A stretch of 14,083 nucleotides of DNA from an uncultured Propionibacterium sp. (GCA_938036835.1 CALHWB010000031.1:1-14083), one strand, 5' to 3'; shown: positions 1 through 6,375, counted from the stretch's first letter. Notes: generated from the sequence alone by a model not told the origin. Numbers and translations: made by a program.

Positions 1-684
1 ATGACCACCGGCGACGAATTGGCCGCCCCGGGCGAGCCGCTGCTGCCCGGTCAGATCCCGGACTCCAATGGGGTGTTGCTGGGCGGGTTGATCTGCCAGG
101 CCGGGGCAGACCTGGTGACGGCCGCGCGGATCGGGGACGACCCGCAGACGCTGCGCACGGCGCTGGCCGACTGCCCCCAGGTCGATCTGGTGCTCACCGC
201 GGGCGGGATCTCCGCGGGAGCATACGAGGTGGTGCGGCTGGCCCTGGCCGGGCCCGGCATGCGATTCCATCGGGTGACTCAGCAACCCGGTGGCCCTCAG
301 GGAGCCGGCCTGGCTAGCGTGGCCGGCCGCGAGGTGCCGGTGCTGTGCCTGCCGGGCAATCCGGTCGGCGTGTTCGTCTCCTTCCACGTCTATGCGGCCG
401 GGCTGATCGCGGTGCTGGCCGGCCGGGCGGAGACCACCGAGCCGGTCCGGCAGCCGGTCCGCGCCGGGCAGGGCTGGGCGTCCCCACCGGCCAAGACGCA
501 GTTCATCCCGGTTGCCCGGCAGCCGGATGGCCGGGTGGTGCCGATCCACCGGCTCGGTTCCGGCTCCCACCTGGTGGCCTCCCTGCCGCAGGCCGACGGC
601 CTGGCGATCGTTCCGGCCGGGGCCGGCCAGGTCGCCCCCGGAGACCGGCTCGAATTCATCCCTACCCGCGGGGCGCCGCAATGA
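1..684 (+). CDS. moeA: Molybdopterin molybdenumtransferase MoeA, C-terminal part (cut by the window start)
   Basis: MoeA inserts molybdate into adenylylated molybdopterin, the last step of molybdenum cofactor assembly in the cytoplasm. The 227 visible residues hold the MoCF-binding domain and the C-terminal domain. Residues 2-6 read TTGDE (family STGDEL), residues 64-75 hold the AGGISAGAYEVV loop, and PGNPVGVFVSF follows near 119. A full MoeA is about 400 residues, so domains I-II lie upstream of the window. The ATG at base 1 aligns inside the family motif and is probably an internal codon. Where E. coli MoeA has an Asp and two Lys around its active site (GEADY and KPGKP motifs), this protein has GAYE and QPGGP. 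I believe this is a common actinobacterial variant, but that is from memory. The stop overlaps the moaC start (ATGA), suggesting translational coupling. Confidence 0.93.
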   Translation: MTTGDELAAPGEPLLPGQIPDSNGVLLGGLICQAGADLVTAARIGDDPQTLRTALADCPQVDLVLTAGGISAGAYEVVRLALAGPGMRFHRVTQQPGGPQGAGLASVAGREVPVLCLPGNPVGVFVSFHVYAAGLIAVLAGRAETTEPVRQPVRAGQGWASPPAKTQFIPVARQPDGRVVPIHRLGSGSHLVASLPQADGLAIVPAGAGQVAPGDRLEFIPTRGAPQ

Positions 685-1247
685 CCGGGCAGCCGGATGC
701 TACGCCCGGCCCGGACGGCCGGCCCAACGGGACCGCGCCGCGATCGGAACCGGCATCCCGGCCGCCCCTGCCGGGTTGGCCGCCGCATCTGGATTCCGCG
801 GGGACCGCCCACATGGTGGATGTGACCGGCAAGCAGCCCACGGTTCGCCAGGCCACCGCCCGGGCACGCATCGACTGTTCACCCGAGGTGCTGCAGGCAT
901 TGCGCACCGGCAGTATCCCGAAGGGGGATGCGCTCGCCGTCGCCCGGATAGCGGGGATCCAGGCCGCCAAACGCACCCCGGAGTTGCTGCCGCTGGCCCA
1001 CGTCATCGGCGTCCACGGCTGCGAAGTGGACCTGCGGATCGAGCCCGATCATGTCGCGGTGCAGGCGACGGTGCGCACGGCCGACCGCACCGGCGTCGAG
1101 ATGGAGGCCCTGACCGCGGTCACGGTGGCCGCGCTGGCCGTGGTCGATATGGTCAAGGGTGTGGATCGCATGGTCGTGATCCGGGAGGCGATGTTGGTTG
1201 CCAAATCGGGCGGCCGGGCCGGGCAGTGGACCCGGCCGGGAAGCTGA
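681..1247 (+). CDS. moaC: Cyclic pyranopterin monophosphate synthase MoaC
   Basis: MoaC turns the GTP-derived 3',8-cyclo intermediate made by MoaA into cyclic pyranopterin monophosphate, an early step of molybdenum cofactor synthesis. The protein is 188 residues. The conserved core starts near residue 36 (HLDSAGTAHMVDVTGKQ). Next come PLAHVIG near 112, which keeps the catalytic-region His but differs from the E. coli PLCHPL, then GVEMEALTAV near 139, VDMVKGVDR with the conserved Asp and Lys near 155, and a final AKSGGRAG. The first 35 or so residues are rich in Pro, Gly and Arg and resemble no domain. The ATG at 681 overlaps the moeA stop by 4 bases. An internal ATG at 813 would cut into conserved sequence, so 681 is preferred, although an in-frame start between them is possible. 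No strong ribosome site precedes 681, which fits coupling. Confidence 0.95.
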   Translation: MTGQPDATPGPDGRPNGTAPRSEPASRPPLPGWPPHLDSAGTAHMVDVTGKQPTVRQATARARIDCSPEVLQALRTGSIPKGDALAVARIAGIQAAKRTPELLPLAHVIGVHGCEVDLRIEPDHVAVQATVRTADRTGVEMEALTAVTVAALAVVDMVKGVDRMVVIREAMLVAKSGGRAGQWTRPGS

Positions 1248-1267
1248 TGCCGGCCGTGCCCGAGGTG

Positions 1268-1807
1268 TTACCCGATCGTGCCGAGGTATCCCGGCCGGCG
1301 GCAGGCAGCCTCATCGGGGTGCTTCTCGCCGGCCGCCTGGCCCAGCACATGAGCCGCCAGCGGGCCGAGCACGGCCACGGCATCCCGCACCCCGCCAGGT
1401 GATCCCGGCGCGTTGACCACCAGCACGGCATCATCGTCCCTGCTGGTCAGGCCGGCGAGGCCACGGCTCAGGCAGGCGGCCGGGGTGTGCGGCTCGCCCC
1501 GGCGGCGGATCGCGTCGGCCAGCCCGTCCAGGCGGACGGCCAGCAGCGGTTCGGTGGCCTCCGGAGTGAAATCGCGGGGACCGGCACCGGTGCCACCGGT
1601 GGTGAACACCAATCGGGCGCCCTGGGCAAGCGCCGCCCGGATGGCGTCCCGCACGCTTGCGATGCCGTCCGGTACCACCGTCACCCGGTCTACCTCGATG
1701 CCATGGCCGGCCAACAGCTCGACGGCCAACGGCCCGGACCGGTCTTCGGCTTCGCCGCGCGAACAGCGATCGGATACGGTGATCACGCGCGCCGGGATGG
1801 CCTGCAT
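1268..1807 (-). CDS. moaB: MoaB/MogA-type molybdopterin-binding protein (molybdopterin adenylyltransferase family)
   Basis: Members of this family bind molybdopterin, and MogA adenylylates it before MoeA inserts molybdate. The 179 residues begin with PARVITVSDRCSRGE, which matches the family start ITVSD(R/S)...G. GGTGAGPRDFTPEAT lies near residue 71 and is the family signature, matching GGTGxxPRDxTPEAT. NAPGSPGGVRDAV near 136 matches the PGSPxAVR motif. The length fits the family (about 160-195). The ATG at 1807 is chosen because a near-perfect ribosome site (1813-1820) lies 5 nt upstream, although the frame stays open to 2068. It converges with moaC across 20 bp, with no obvious terminator between them. 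Whether it is a MoaB or MogA orthologue cannot be settled from sequence alone. Confidence 0.93.
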   Translation of the reverse strand: MQAIPARVITVSDRCSRGEAEDRSGPLAVELLAGHGIEVDRVTVVPDGIASVRDAIRAALAQGARLVFTTGGTGAGPRDFTPEATEPLLAVRLDGLADAIRRRGEPHTPAACLSRGLAGLTSRDDDAVLVVNAPGSPGGVRDAVAVLGPLAAHVLGQAAGEKHPDEAACRRPGYLGTIG

Positions 1808-1812
1808 CTTCG

Positions 1813-1820
1813 ACCTCCTG
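1813..1820 (-). promoter_or_regulatory. Ribosome binding site fixing the moaB start
   Basis: On the minus strand this reads CAGGAGGT, 5 nt before the ATG at 1807. It decides the start against the open frame that runs another 87 codons upstream. Confidence 0.8.
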
Positions 1821-1851
1821 TGCCGAGTGTCTGGTCTCGCCGGGTGGGTGT

Positions 1852-1882
1852 GGTCCGGCAACCGGATGCCCGGTGCCGGACC
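1852..1882 (-). promoter_or_regulatory. Strong hairpin in the moaB leader
   Basis: GGTCCGGCA (1852-1860) pairs perfectly with TGCCGGACC (1874-1882). Inside, CCGG (1862-1865) pairs with CCGG (1870-1873), leaving one bulged base (1861) and a 4-nt loop, so the stem has 13 base pairs. It starts 45 bases before the moaB ATG. No U-run follows on the minus strand, so it does not look like a classical intrinsic terminator. It could be an attenuator, part of a structured leader, or a protein operator. Confidence 0.5.
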
Positions 1883-2065
1883 TGCTGCGGTCACGCCCTG
1901 GGCTGTGGGTCTGCCCTGGTCCGTGAGCCCGCCCCGCATCGCGGGACGATACCGCGGCACGGGCCCGGCCTGCCGCAGCGATCCCCGCCCCGGCGGATCC
2001 ACGATGAGGCTAGTCGGTCTGCCCCGTCGGCGGGTGTCCAGCAGTCGAACGCCGGTTGCGGATGG

Positions 2066-2095
2066 CAATTTAGCAAGATTAACATTGCCTAATTG
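2066..2095. promoter_or_regulatory. AT-rich inverted repeat, candidate operator/promoter
   Basis: CAATTTAGCAA (2066-2076) and TTGCCTAATTG (2085-2095) are inverted repeats matching at 9 of 11 positions around an 8-nt centre. The site overlaps candidate -10 elements for both divergent genes, so a bound repressor could control both. The TTAG...CTAA ends recall DtxR/IdeR iron boxes, but the 23-bp span and the core do not fit the 19-bp consensus. Confidence 0.4.
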
Positions 2096-2117
2096 ACACT
2101 CGAATGTCGGTTTTCGT

Positions 2118-2123
2118 GGAGGT
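2118..2123 (+). promoter_or_regulatory. Ribosome binding site favouring the 2134 start
   Basis: GGAGGT at 2118-2123 lies 10 nt before the ATG at 2134. The earlier in-frame ATG at 2104 has no such site and would place it inside the coding region. Confidence 0.65.
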
Positions 2124-2133
2124 CGGAAGCATC

Positions 2134-3177
2134 ATGTCCTGTCAGGTGATGTCGGCAAGCAACAAGGGTCGATGCGAGCGCCCCGAGCCGGCCGGCATAC
2201 CGCTGCCCGACCATGGCCGCCGCCCGGGGCACCCCAATGGGGCACTCCGGTTGGTTGGCCGCTACCGAACCGCCGGGCCGTCGGCCAGCACGCCCCAGCA
2301 GCAAGCCGAGATCGCCGGGCAGCCGCCGGTCCGGCAGGACGCGTCCGGTAGCCGGATCGGTTACACCGAGTTGTTGGACGAACTGCGCGCCCGGAATCCC
2401 ACGGTCGCCCAGGCAGCGGCGAACGTCCTGGCGGGTATGTCGATGCTGGGTACCTCCGGGGTGCCCGAGCAGTGGCTTTACCGGGTGGTGCGCAGTCGGC
2501 GGGCCGCCCGCAGCGCCTTGGCCGAGCTGCGCGACAAGCGACTGCTCAACCCGGTGGCCGGCGGCCCCTCGGTGGGGCTCGATCCCCTGGTGGGCCAGGT
2601 GATCCGGGCCGATCAGTCGACCGCAACCGTCCTACCGGACGAGGTGACGGCTGCCTTGACGATCCTGTCCAATGTGGCGATCGACGACACCGATCCCGGG
2701 CAGCGGCGGGAGACTCACGGGTTGCTTGCCCGGCAGCTGGCCGAGATCCGCACCCAGCCGCAGGCCCGGCGGCTCGGCATGGATCCCCGATTGCTGCCCC
2801 TGGTGCTGCGAGCGGCCTGGCAGGCCAGCCAGTTGGGCGATCCGCACACCGTACTCGCCCTGTCCGGGTACACCGCCACGCTGCGACGCCGCCTGGGCGC
2901 TACAGATCCCAGGGTTTTGGCGTTCGACAATCTCATCGCCTTCGCCCATCGCTCGGCGGGCGATCCGATCCAGGCGATACAACTGTATGAGCCCTTGCTG
3001 GCCGCCGCGCAACGACAGCTGGGATCGCACGATGCGTTGGTGATCAGCATCCGTCGTGGTCTCCGGGCCGCCCGGCAGGCTGCCAATCACCTGGTGGGTA
3101 CCGTCGAATTGCTCGGCACCGGTATCGCCCGCCTGGACGAGCGGGAGCTTGCCCCGCAGGGACGGCTGGCCGGGTGA
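2134..3177 (+). CDS. Winged-helix plus TPR protein resembling the C-terminal half of a STAND/NB-ARC protein
   Basis: The function is unknown. The protein has 347 residues and no signal peptide or membrane segment. Residues 1-75 are low-complexity (Pro, Gly, Arg, Gln). Residues 92-158 resemble the winged-helix segment that follows the NTPase in actinobacterial STAND/NB-ARC proteins: an LAGMSMLGTSGVPEQWL-type helix, then ALAELRDKRLL, then LDPLVGQVIR, comparable to the usual HxLVQxVxR. Residues 215-315 look like TPR units of the kinesin-light-chain type (RRRLGATDPRVLAFDNL and a helix pair around AGDPIQAIQLYEPLL). No Walker A or B motif is present, so this is not an active STAND ATPase. It may be a remnant, or a partner that borrows a nucleotide-binding subunit. 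The start at 2134 is preferred on its ribosome site; 2104 and 2149 are alternatives. A TPR-containing regulator is the safest label. Confidence 0.7.
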   Translation: MSCQVMSASNKGRCERPEPAGIPLPDHGRRPGHPNGALRLVGRYRTAGPSASTPQQQAEIAGQPPVRQDASGSRIGYTELLDELRARNPTVAQAAANVLAGMSMLGTSGVPEQWLYRVVRSRRAARSALAELRDKRLLNPVAGGPSVGLDPLVGQVIRADQSTATVLPDEVTAALTILSNVAIDDTDPGQRRETHGLLARQLAEIRTQPQARRLGMDPRLLPLVLRAAWQASQLGDPHTVLALSGYTATLRRRLGATDPRVLAFDNLIAFAHRSAGDPIQAIQLYEPLLAAAQRQLGSHDALVISIRRGLRAARQAANHLVGTVELLGTGIARLDERELAPQGRLAG

Positions 3178-3194
3178 CCGGCGGCCGCCGCCGG
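3178..3194 (+). terminator. GC hairpin directly after the TPR gene
   Basis: CCGGCGG (3178-3184) and CCGCCGG (3188-3194) form a 7-bp stem with a 3-nt loop immediately after the stop codon. No U-tract follows, so a termination role is only inferred from its position between convergent genes. Confidence 0.35.
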
Positions 3195-3310
3195 GTACGC
3201 CTGCCGAACCGGTAGCGGTGGGCTGGGCAAGGCTGCCAGCGCCGGAGCGCTTCGATAGCTCACGCGTCCCCGGCGGCCCGAACGGAACCAGAGCGGCGGC
3301 CCGCGATGGG

Positions 3311-4192
3311 TTACCTCCCGGCGTGCAGTTCGACCAGTACCACCTCTGGCCGGTTGTTCACTCGGACTGGAAAGGTGCTGTTGCCCAGGCCCCGGCTTAC
3401 CACCATGCGGGTATCGCCCTGCTCGTAGAGTCCAGCATCGTAGCGTGGGAAGAGCCCCTGGTCGGGTGCGACGACACCACCGACGAAAGGAATACGGAAC
3501 TGTCCGCCGTGGGCATGCCCGCTGAGCACCAGGTCGATGCCGTGTGCCACATAGCTGGGGAATTGCTCCGGCCGGTGCGCGAGCAGGATCGTGAAGTCAG
3601 CCCCCGGTTCGATGCCGGCCAACTCGGCATTCGTGATGGCAGCGGGATCGGACGCATAGGGCTCGGCCCGCTCGGGATCGTCGATGCCGAGCAGGGCGAT
3701 GCGCTCGCCGTTGCTGCTCAACGTGACCGCCTGGTTGTGCAGCACCGTCACGCCGGCAGCGAGCAGTCGCTTTTCAAGGACCGCATAGTCGCTGCCCAAC
3801 CATGCCTCGTGGTTGCCCATGATGAAGTAGCACGGCGCCAGTTGGGCAGCCCGTAGCGCGAATACCGTGGCCACATCGATGTTGGTGTGGTTTAGATCCA
3901 CCAGATCGCCGGTGATGGCGATCGCATCGGGCCGTTCGGCTCGCAGGATGCCGATGAGGCGTTCGTTGTACGCGCCGAATTCGGCATTGTGCAGGTCAGA
4001 TACCTGGGCGATCGTGAAACCGTCGAACGCGGCCGGCAGCCTGGCCGACTCGACAAGGATGCGAGTCGTGCCGATCGTCAGGTTCCCCCACAGCAGCCAC
4101 CCGATGAGACCGGCAATCAGCGCAGGCACCGCGAGCGGCACGACGTTGCGTCCACCCCGGCCGCGTTCCTCCGGGCTTCGAGCTTCACCCAA
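3311..4192 (-). CDS. Membrane-anchored calcineurin-like metallophosphoesterase
   Basis: This 293-residue protein belongs to the YaeI/YkuE-like metallophosphoesterases, two-metal enzymes that hydrolyse phosphoesters; YaeI-type members have been linked to lipid headgroup substrates. All metal-ligand motifs are present: SDLHN (D66, H68), GDLVD (D96), GNHE (N127, H128), AHRPE (H206) and GHAHGGQ (H226, H228). Residues 17-38 form one hydrophobic segment (VVPLAVPALIAGLIGWLLW) after an Arg-rich N-terminus. This predicts a single membrane anchor with the catalytic domain probably outside. The start is a TTG at 4192 with an excellent ribosome site 7 nt upstream. The gene converges with the TPR gene and diverges from the next lipoprotein gene. 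The substrate cannot be told from sequence. Confidence 0.9.
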   Translation of the reverse strand: MGEARSPEERGRGGRNVVPLAVPALIAGLIGWLLWGNLTIGTTRILVESARLPAAFDGFTIAQVSDLHNAEFGAYNERLIGILRAERPDAIAITGDLVDLNHTNIDVATVFALRAAQLAPCYFIMGNHEAWLGSDYAVLEKRLLAAGVTVLHNQAVTLSSNGERIALLGIDDPERAEPYASDPAAITNAELAGIEPGADFTILLAHRPEQFPSYVAHGIDLVLSGHAHGGQFRIPFVGGVVAPDQGLFPRYDAGLYEQGDTRMVVSRGLGNSTFPVRVNNRPEVVLVELHAGR

Positions 4193-4199
4193 CTTGTTG

Positions 4200-4206
4200 C
4201 CTCCCT
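4200..4206 (-). promoter_or_regulatory. Ribosome binding site supporting a TTG start
   Basis: The minus strand reads AGGGAGG here, 7 nt before the TTG at 4192. This is the main reason to accept the rare TTG start for the phosphoesterase. Confidence 0.7.
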
Positions 4207-4385
4207 AGCTATGGTGCCGGGTGGTCTGTGGTATCCGTCGCCTCCGGGCAGATCGTGGCGCCGGGACCGACCTCGGCCATGTGCGGCCCTCACCGGGGTG
4301 GACGGTGTAGGCCCGGGAACCCATCGTCCCACCGACCACCGGGTTACTCCAATTCGGACGACGGTCGCGAGCTGTCAGCAGGCCG

Positions 4386-4414
4386 TCGACGATCGGACGC
4401 AGGCACGATAGGGT
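4386..4414 (+). promoter_or_regulatory. Promoter predicting a leaderless mRNA for the GH-like lipoprotein
   Basis: TCGACG (4386-4391) and TAGGGT (4409-4414) are separated by 17 nt. The GTG start at 4421 follows after 6 nt, so transcription should begin at or next to the start codon. No ribosome site is visible. The same arrangement precedes the histidine kinase gene. Confidence 0.55.
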
Positions 4415-4420
4415 GTCCGT

Positions 4421-5377
4421 GTGCAGATCAACCCCCGAATACTGCTTGTGATGCTGGCCGCGGCCCTGACCTCCTGCGGGCCCGGCACGGCACCGATGAC
4501 CGTTGAACAGGTTCCTCCGCCGCGGCCGGCCATCGCCGGAATCACCGTCGATTCGATCGAGCAGTTGGATGCCGTCGCCGCCGCGGTTGACAAGCTCTCC
4601 GCAGAGGTCACCGTGCGCCTGGTGTTCGATCCGAGGATGGACCCCGGATATTACGCCACGGCGGTCGACCGGCTCGGCGAGCATGCCAATCTGATGGGTG
4701 AACTGCTCGATTCCGAGGCCATGACGCTGCTGGATGCCGACGGGGTCCGGGAACGCGCCAATGCCTATCTGACGGCGTTCTCCGACAAGATCGCCATCTG
4801 GGAGATCGGCAACGAATTGAACGGCAAATGGGTGGGCGATTCCCCGGCCGAGATCGACGCCAAGGCGTTGGCCGCCTTCGAGGTGGTCAAGCAGCACGGC
4901 GGCAGCACCGCGATAACCCTCAACTATTGGTCGTCGCCCGACTGCTATGACCATCCTTGGGAGCAGACCGTACCCTTCGCCCAACAGCTACCTGACAAGC
5001 TGAAATCCGAGGTAGACTATCTGCTGCTCAGTGTCTACGAGACCGCCTGCGACCCCCCGCAACAGCCATCCGCCCAGGATCTGGCCGGCACCTTGACCGA
5101 GCTGGGACGAATCTTTCCCCAGGCCTATCTCGGCATCGGCGAGATAGGTGCGCAGGCCAGTCAGGATGGCCCGAAGATCAAGGACCCGACCATGGCGGAG
5201 CGTCAGCGGATCGCCGAGCGCTACCTGGGTATGCACCGGGAGTTGCGGTCTCGGGTGGGCAGCCGGTTCGTGGGCGGCTACTTCTGGTGGTATTTCTGCC
5301 GGGACGCCGTGCCCTACGACCGGCCCGGCAATCTGTGGCCAACCCTGGACAGGCTGCTCACCGAGTTGCAGCGCTGA
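4421..5377 (+). CDS. Lipoprotein with a clan GH-A glycoside hydrolase-like TIM barrel
   Basis: The 318 residues start with a short lipoprotein signal (RILLVMLAAALTSC) whose lipobox LTSC puts the lipidated Cys at position 19, so the protein should sit on the outer face of the membrane. The rest resembles a (beta/alpha)8 barrel of clan GH-A. WEIGNELNG at 127-135 gives the expected Asn-Glu acid/base pair (E132), and YLGIGEIGAQ at 236-245 gives a plausible nucleophile (E241). Their 109-residue spacing fits retaining GH-A enzymes such as GH5 or GH39. GGYFWWYF near 285 resembles the final barrel strand. I cannot place the family or the substrate. The first codon is GTG at 4421, chosen because it gives a complete signal peptide and sits 6 nt after a -10 element. 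It diverges from the phosphoesterase gene and is followed by two other surface or membrane genes. Confidence 0.82.
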   Translation: MQINPRILLVMLAAALTSCGPGTAPMTVEQVPPPRPAIAGITVDSIEQLDAVAAAVDKLSAEVTVRLVFDPRMDPGYYATAVDRLGEHANLMGELLDSEAMTLLDADGVRERANAYLTAFSDKIAIWEIGNELNGKWVGDSPAEIDAKALAAFEVVKQHGGSTAITLNYWSSPDCYDHPWEQTVPFAQQLPDKLKSEVDYLLLSVYETACDPPQQPSAQDLAGTLTELGRIFPQAYLGIGEIGAQASQDGPKIKDPTMAERQRIAERYLGMHRELRSRVGSRFVGGYFWWYFCRDAVPYDRPGNLWPTLDRLLTELQR

Positions 5378-5407
5378 CCCCGGCGGGTGGCGCGGCGAAT
5401 CGGATCG

Positions 5408-5423
5408 TCCGGGTCTTCCCGGA
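5408..5423 (+). terminator. Perfect 6-bp hairpin after the GH-like lipoprotein gene
   Basis: TCCGGG (5408-5413) and CCCGGA (5418-5423) enclose a TCTT loop 30 nt after the stop codon at 5377. It lacks a U-run. It may end the transcript before the next gene, which has its own ribosome site. Confidence 0.4.
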
Positions 5424-5473
5424 ATGGGCGAACTGGCGGGTGCGCCGCCCGAGCGGCTGACCCATCGCCGGCA

Positions 5474-5479
5474 TACGGT
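5474..5479 (+). promoter_or_regulatory. Possible -10 element for the small membrane protein gene
   Basis: TACGGT fits the actinobacterial TANNNT -10 pattern and lies 35 nt before the ATG at 5515. No convincing -35 is seen, so this is weak. Confidence 0.25.
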
Positions 5480-5514
5480 GCCATGATGGCGCGAGCAGCG
5501 AGAAGGATTGGTAA

Positions 5515-5961
5515 ATGGTCTTCATGCGACAGGCGAACCTGATCATCGGCGTCTGCTTCATCTGCCTGGGGCTACCGGCCGGGGCACTGTTCACGACGCT
5601 GGCGGTGCTGTTGGGCGATCTCCGTCTTCTGCTCGGCCCCTGCATCGGGCTGCTGTTCGCCACCATCGGGATCTGCCTGTTGACCAGTGCCATCAAGCAA
5701 TCTCGCCGCGAGCGCCGGCTGGTGGCTACCGGACGCCCGGTTCAGTGCAAGTTGGTCAGTTTCCTGCAAACCAGCTTGTACATCAGCAATCAACATCTGG
5801 TTCGGGCGGTCGTCCTGAGTCCCGAGGGCCGCACCTACCGGTCGGTGGGTTTCAATCCGAGAAACCTGTACCTACAGATCGGCCAGCCAATCGTCGCCTT
5901 CGTCGATCCGGCTGACCCGGACGATGTCTGGGTGGATGTGTATCCAACGGGACGAGGCTGA
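5515..5961 (+). CDS. Small membrane protein with two transmembrane helices and a DUF3592-like soluble domain
   Basis: The 148-residue protein has hydrophobic helices at about 8-32 and 37-60, then a basic stretch (KQSRRERR, 61-68) that should lie inside the cell. The soluble domain (70-148) has alternating beta-type segments: GRPVQCKLVSF, LVRAVVLSPEGRTYRS, GQPIVAFVDPADPDDVWV. This pattern resembles DUF3592-type domains, in which a basic stretch leads into a small beta fold and a closing VDP..P motif. The function is unknown. AGAAGG at 5501-5506, 8 nt before the ATG at 5515, supports the start. It lies between two lipoprotein genes on the same strand, but the 137-bp and 414-bp gaps make a single operon uncertain. 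Confidence 0.72.
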   Translation: MVFMRQANLIIGVCFICLGLPAGALFTTLAVLLGDLRLLLGPCIGLLFATIGICLLTSAIKQSRRERRLVATGRPVQCKLVSFLQTSLYISNQHLVRAVVLSPEGRTYRSVGFNPRNLYLQIGQPIVAFVDPADPDDVWVDVYPTGRG

Positions 5962-6375
5962 CCGGCGGTATCCGACACGCCTAGAACGCGGCCTGGCGGC
6001 ATCGATCGATTGACGCCGGCACCGGCCCGCTGGGCGGGATGCGCAGAGCGGCCGGGAATCGCCAGCAGGTCACACCGACTCCCGAAACACTAGGGGATTC
6101 ACCGGTGCACCGAGTCGCGGCTCACGGCCTTCGGCTCGCCGTGGGCAAGGCAGCCACTGGCGAATCTGTATCGACCCGATCGGGGGCTTACCTCCGCCAT
6201 GTACCCATTTTCTGCTGCTATCAGGTATTCTCAGATCTGATACAGGTCTGGCGGCGTCCTTAGGGACGATGCCCGCCGGGCACGGCTATCCGTTGGGCAG
6301 GTGCCGCACCGGCCCGACTCATCGGTAGCCTACAAGGCAATACATCACCATCGGTAAACGAAGATTGGGCAGATT
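5962..6375. other. 414-bp intergenic region rich in short palindromes
   Basis: No gene is supported; the one open frame (6039-6263) lacks a ribosome site and protein-like composition. The region contains ATCGATCGAT (6001-6010), a CCCGC/GCGGG hairpin (6026-6038), TCAGATCTGA (6231-6240) inside a TATCAG...CTGATA inverted repeat (6219-6242), CGTCC/GGACG (6255-6268), TGCCC/GGGCA (6270-6282) and GGTGC-C-GCACC (6300-6310). Composition becomes less GC-rich toward 6376, as expected for a promoter, but no clear -10/-35 pair could be chosen. Confidence 0.5.
6219..6242. promoter_or_regulatory. Inverted repeat, possible operator upstream of the beta-helix gene
   Basis: TATCAG (6219-6224) and CTGATA (6237-6242) are perfect inverted arms around 12 nt. 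The right arm also lies in the 10-bp palindrome TCAGATCTGA (6231-6240). It lies about 135 nt before the start codon. The binding protein is unknown. Confidence 0.3.

Larger units (their letters stand above)
1808..2133. other. 326-bp divergent intergenic region, moaB / TPR gene
   Basis: No credible gene lies here. The half near moaB is GC-rich and holds three hairpins on the moaB leader side: 1852-1882 (strong), 1933-1945 (stem CCCGC/GCGGG, 3-nt loop) and 1954-1976 (stem GCGGCA/TGCCGC, 11-nt loop). The far end, about 2062-2100, is AT-rich, unlike the rest of the window, and contains an inverted repeat at 2066-2095. Possible -10 elements lie there on both strands: TAACAT at 2080-2085 (plus), with TTGCGG 18 nt upstream at 2056-2061, and TAATCT at 2081-2076 (minus). 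If the minus-strand one is used, moaB would have a leader of about 260 nt. Confidence 0.6.

Noticed and set aside
1808..2068. Extension of moaB by 87 codons
   Set aside because: The extension is low-complexity, precedes the family's conserved start, and would hide an excellent ribosome site at 1813-1820.
2066..2095. DtxR/IdeR-type iron box
   Set aside because: The TTAG...CTAA ends fit, but the repeat spans 23 bp instead of 19 and the core differs from the consensus.
3056..3856. Plus-strand open frame of 266 codons
   Set aside because: It overlaps the end of the TPR gene and runs antisense to the phosphoesterase, which has a full motif set; no ribosome site.
6039..6263. 74-codon plus-strand open frame in the intergenic region
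   Set aside because: No ribosome site, no domain-like composition, and palindromes run through its end.
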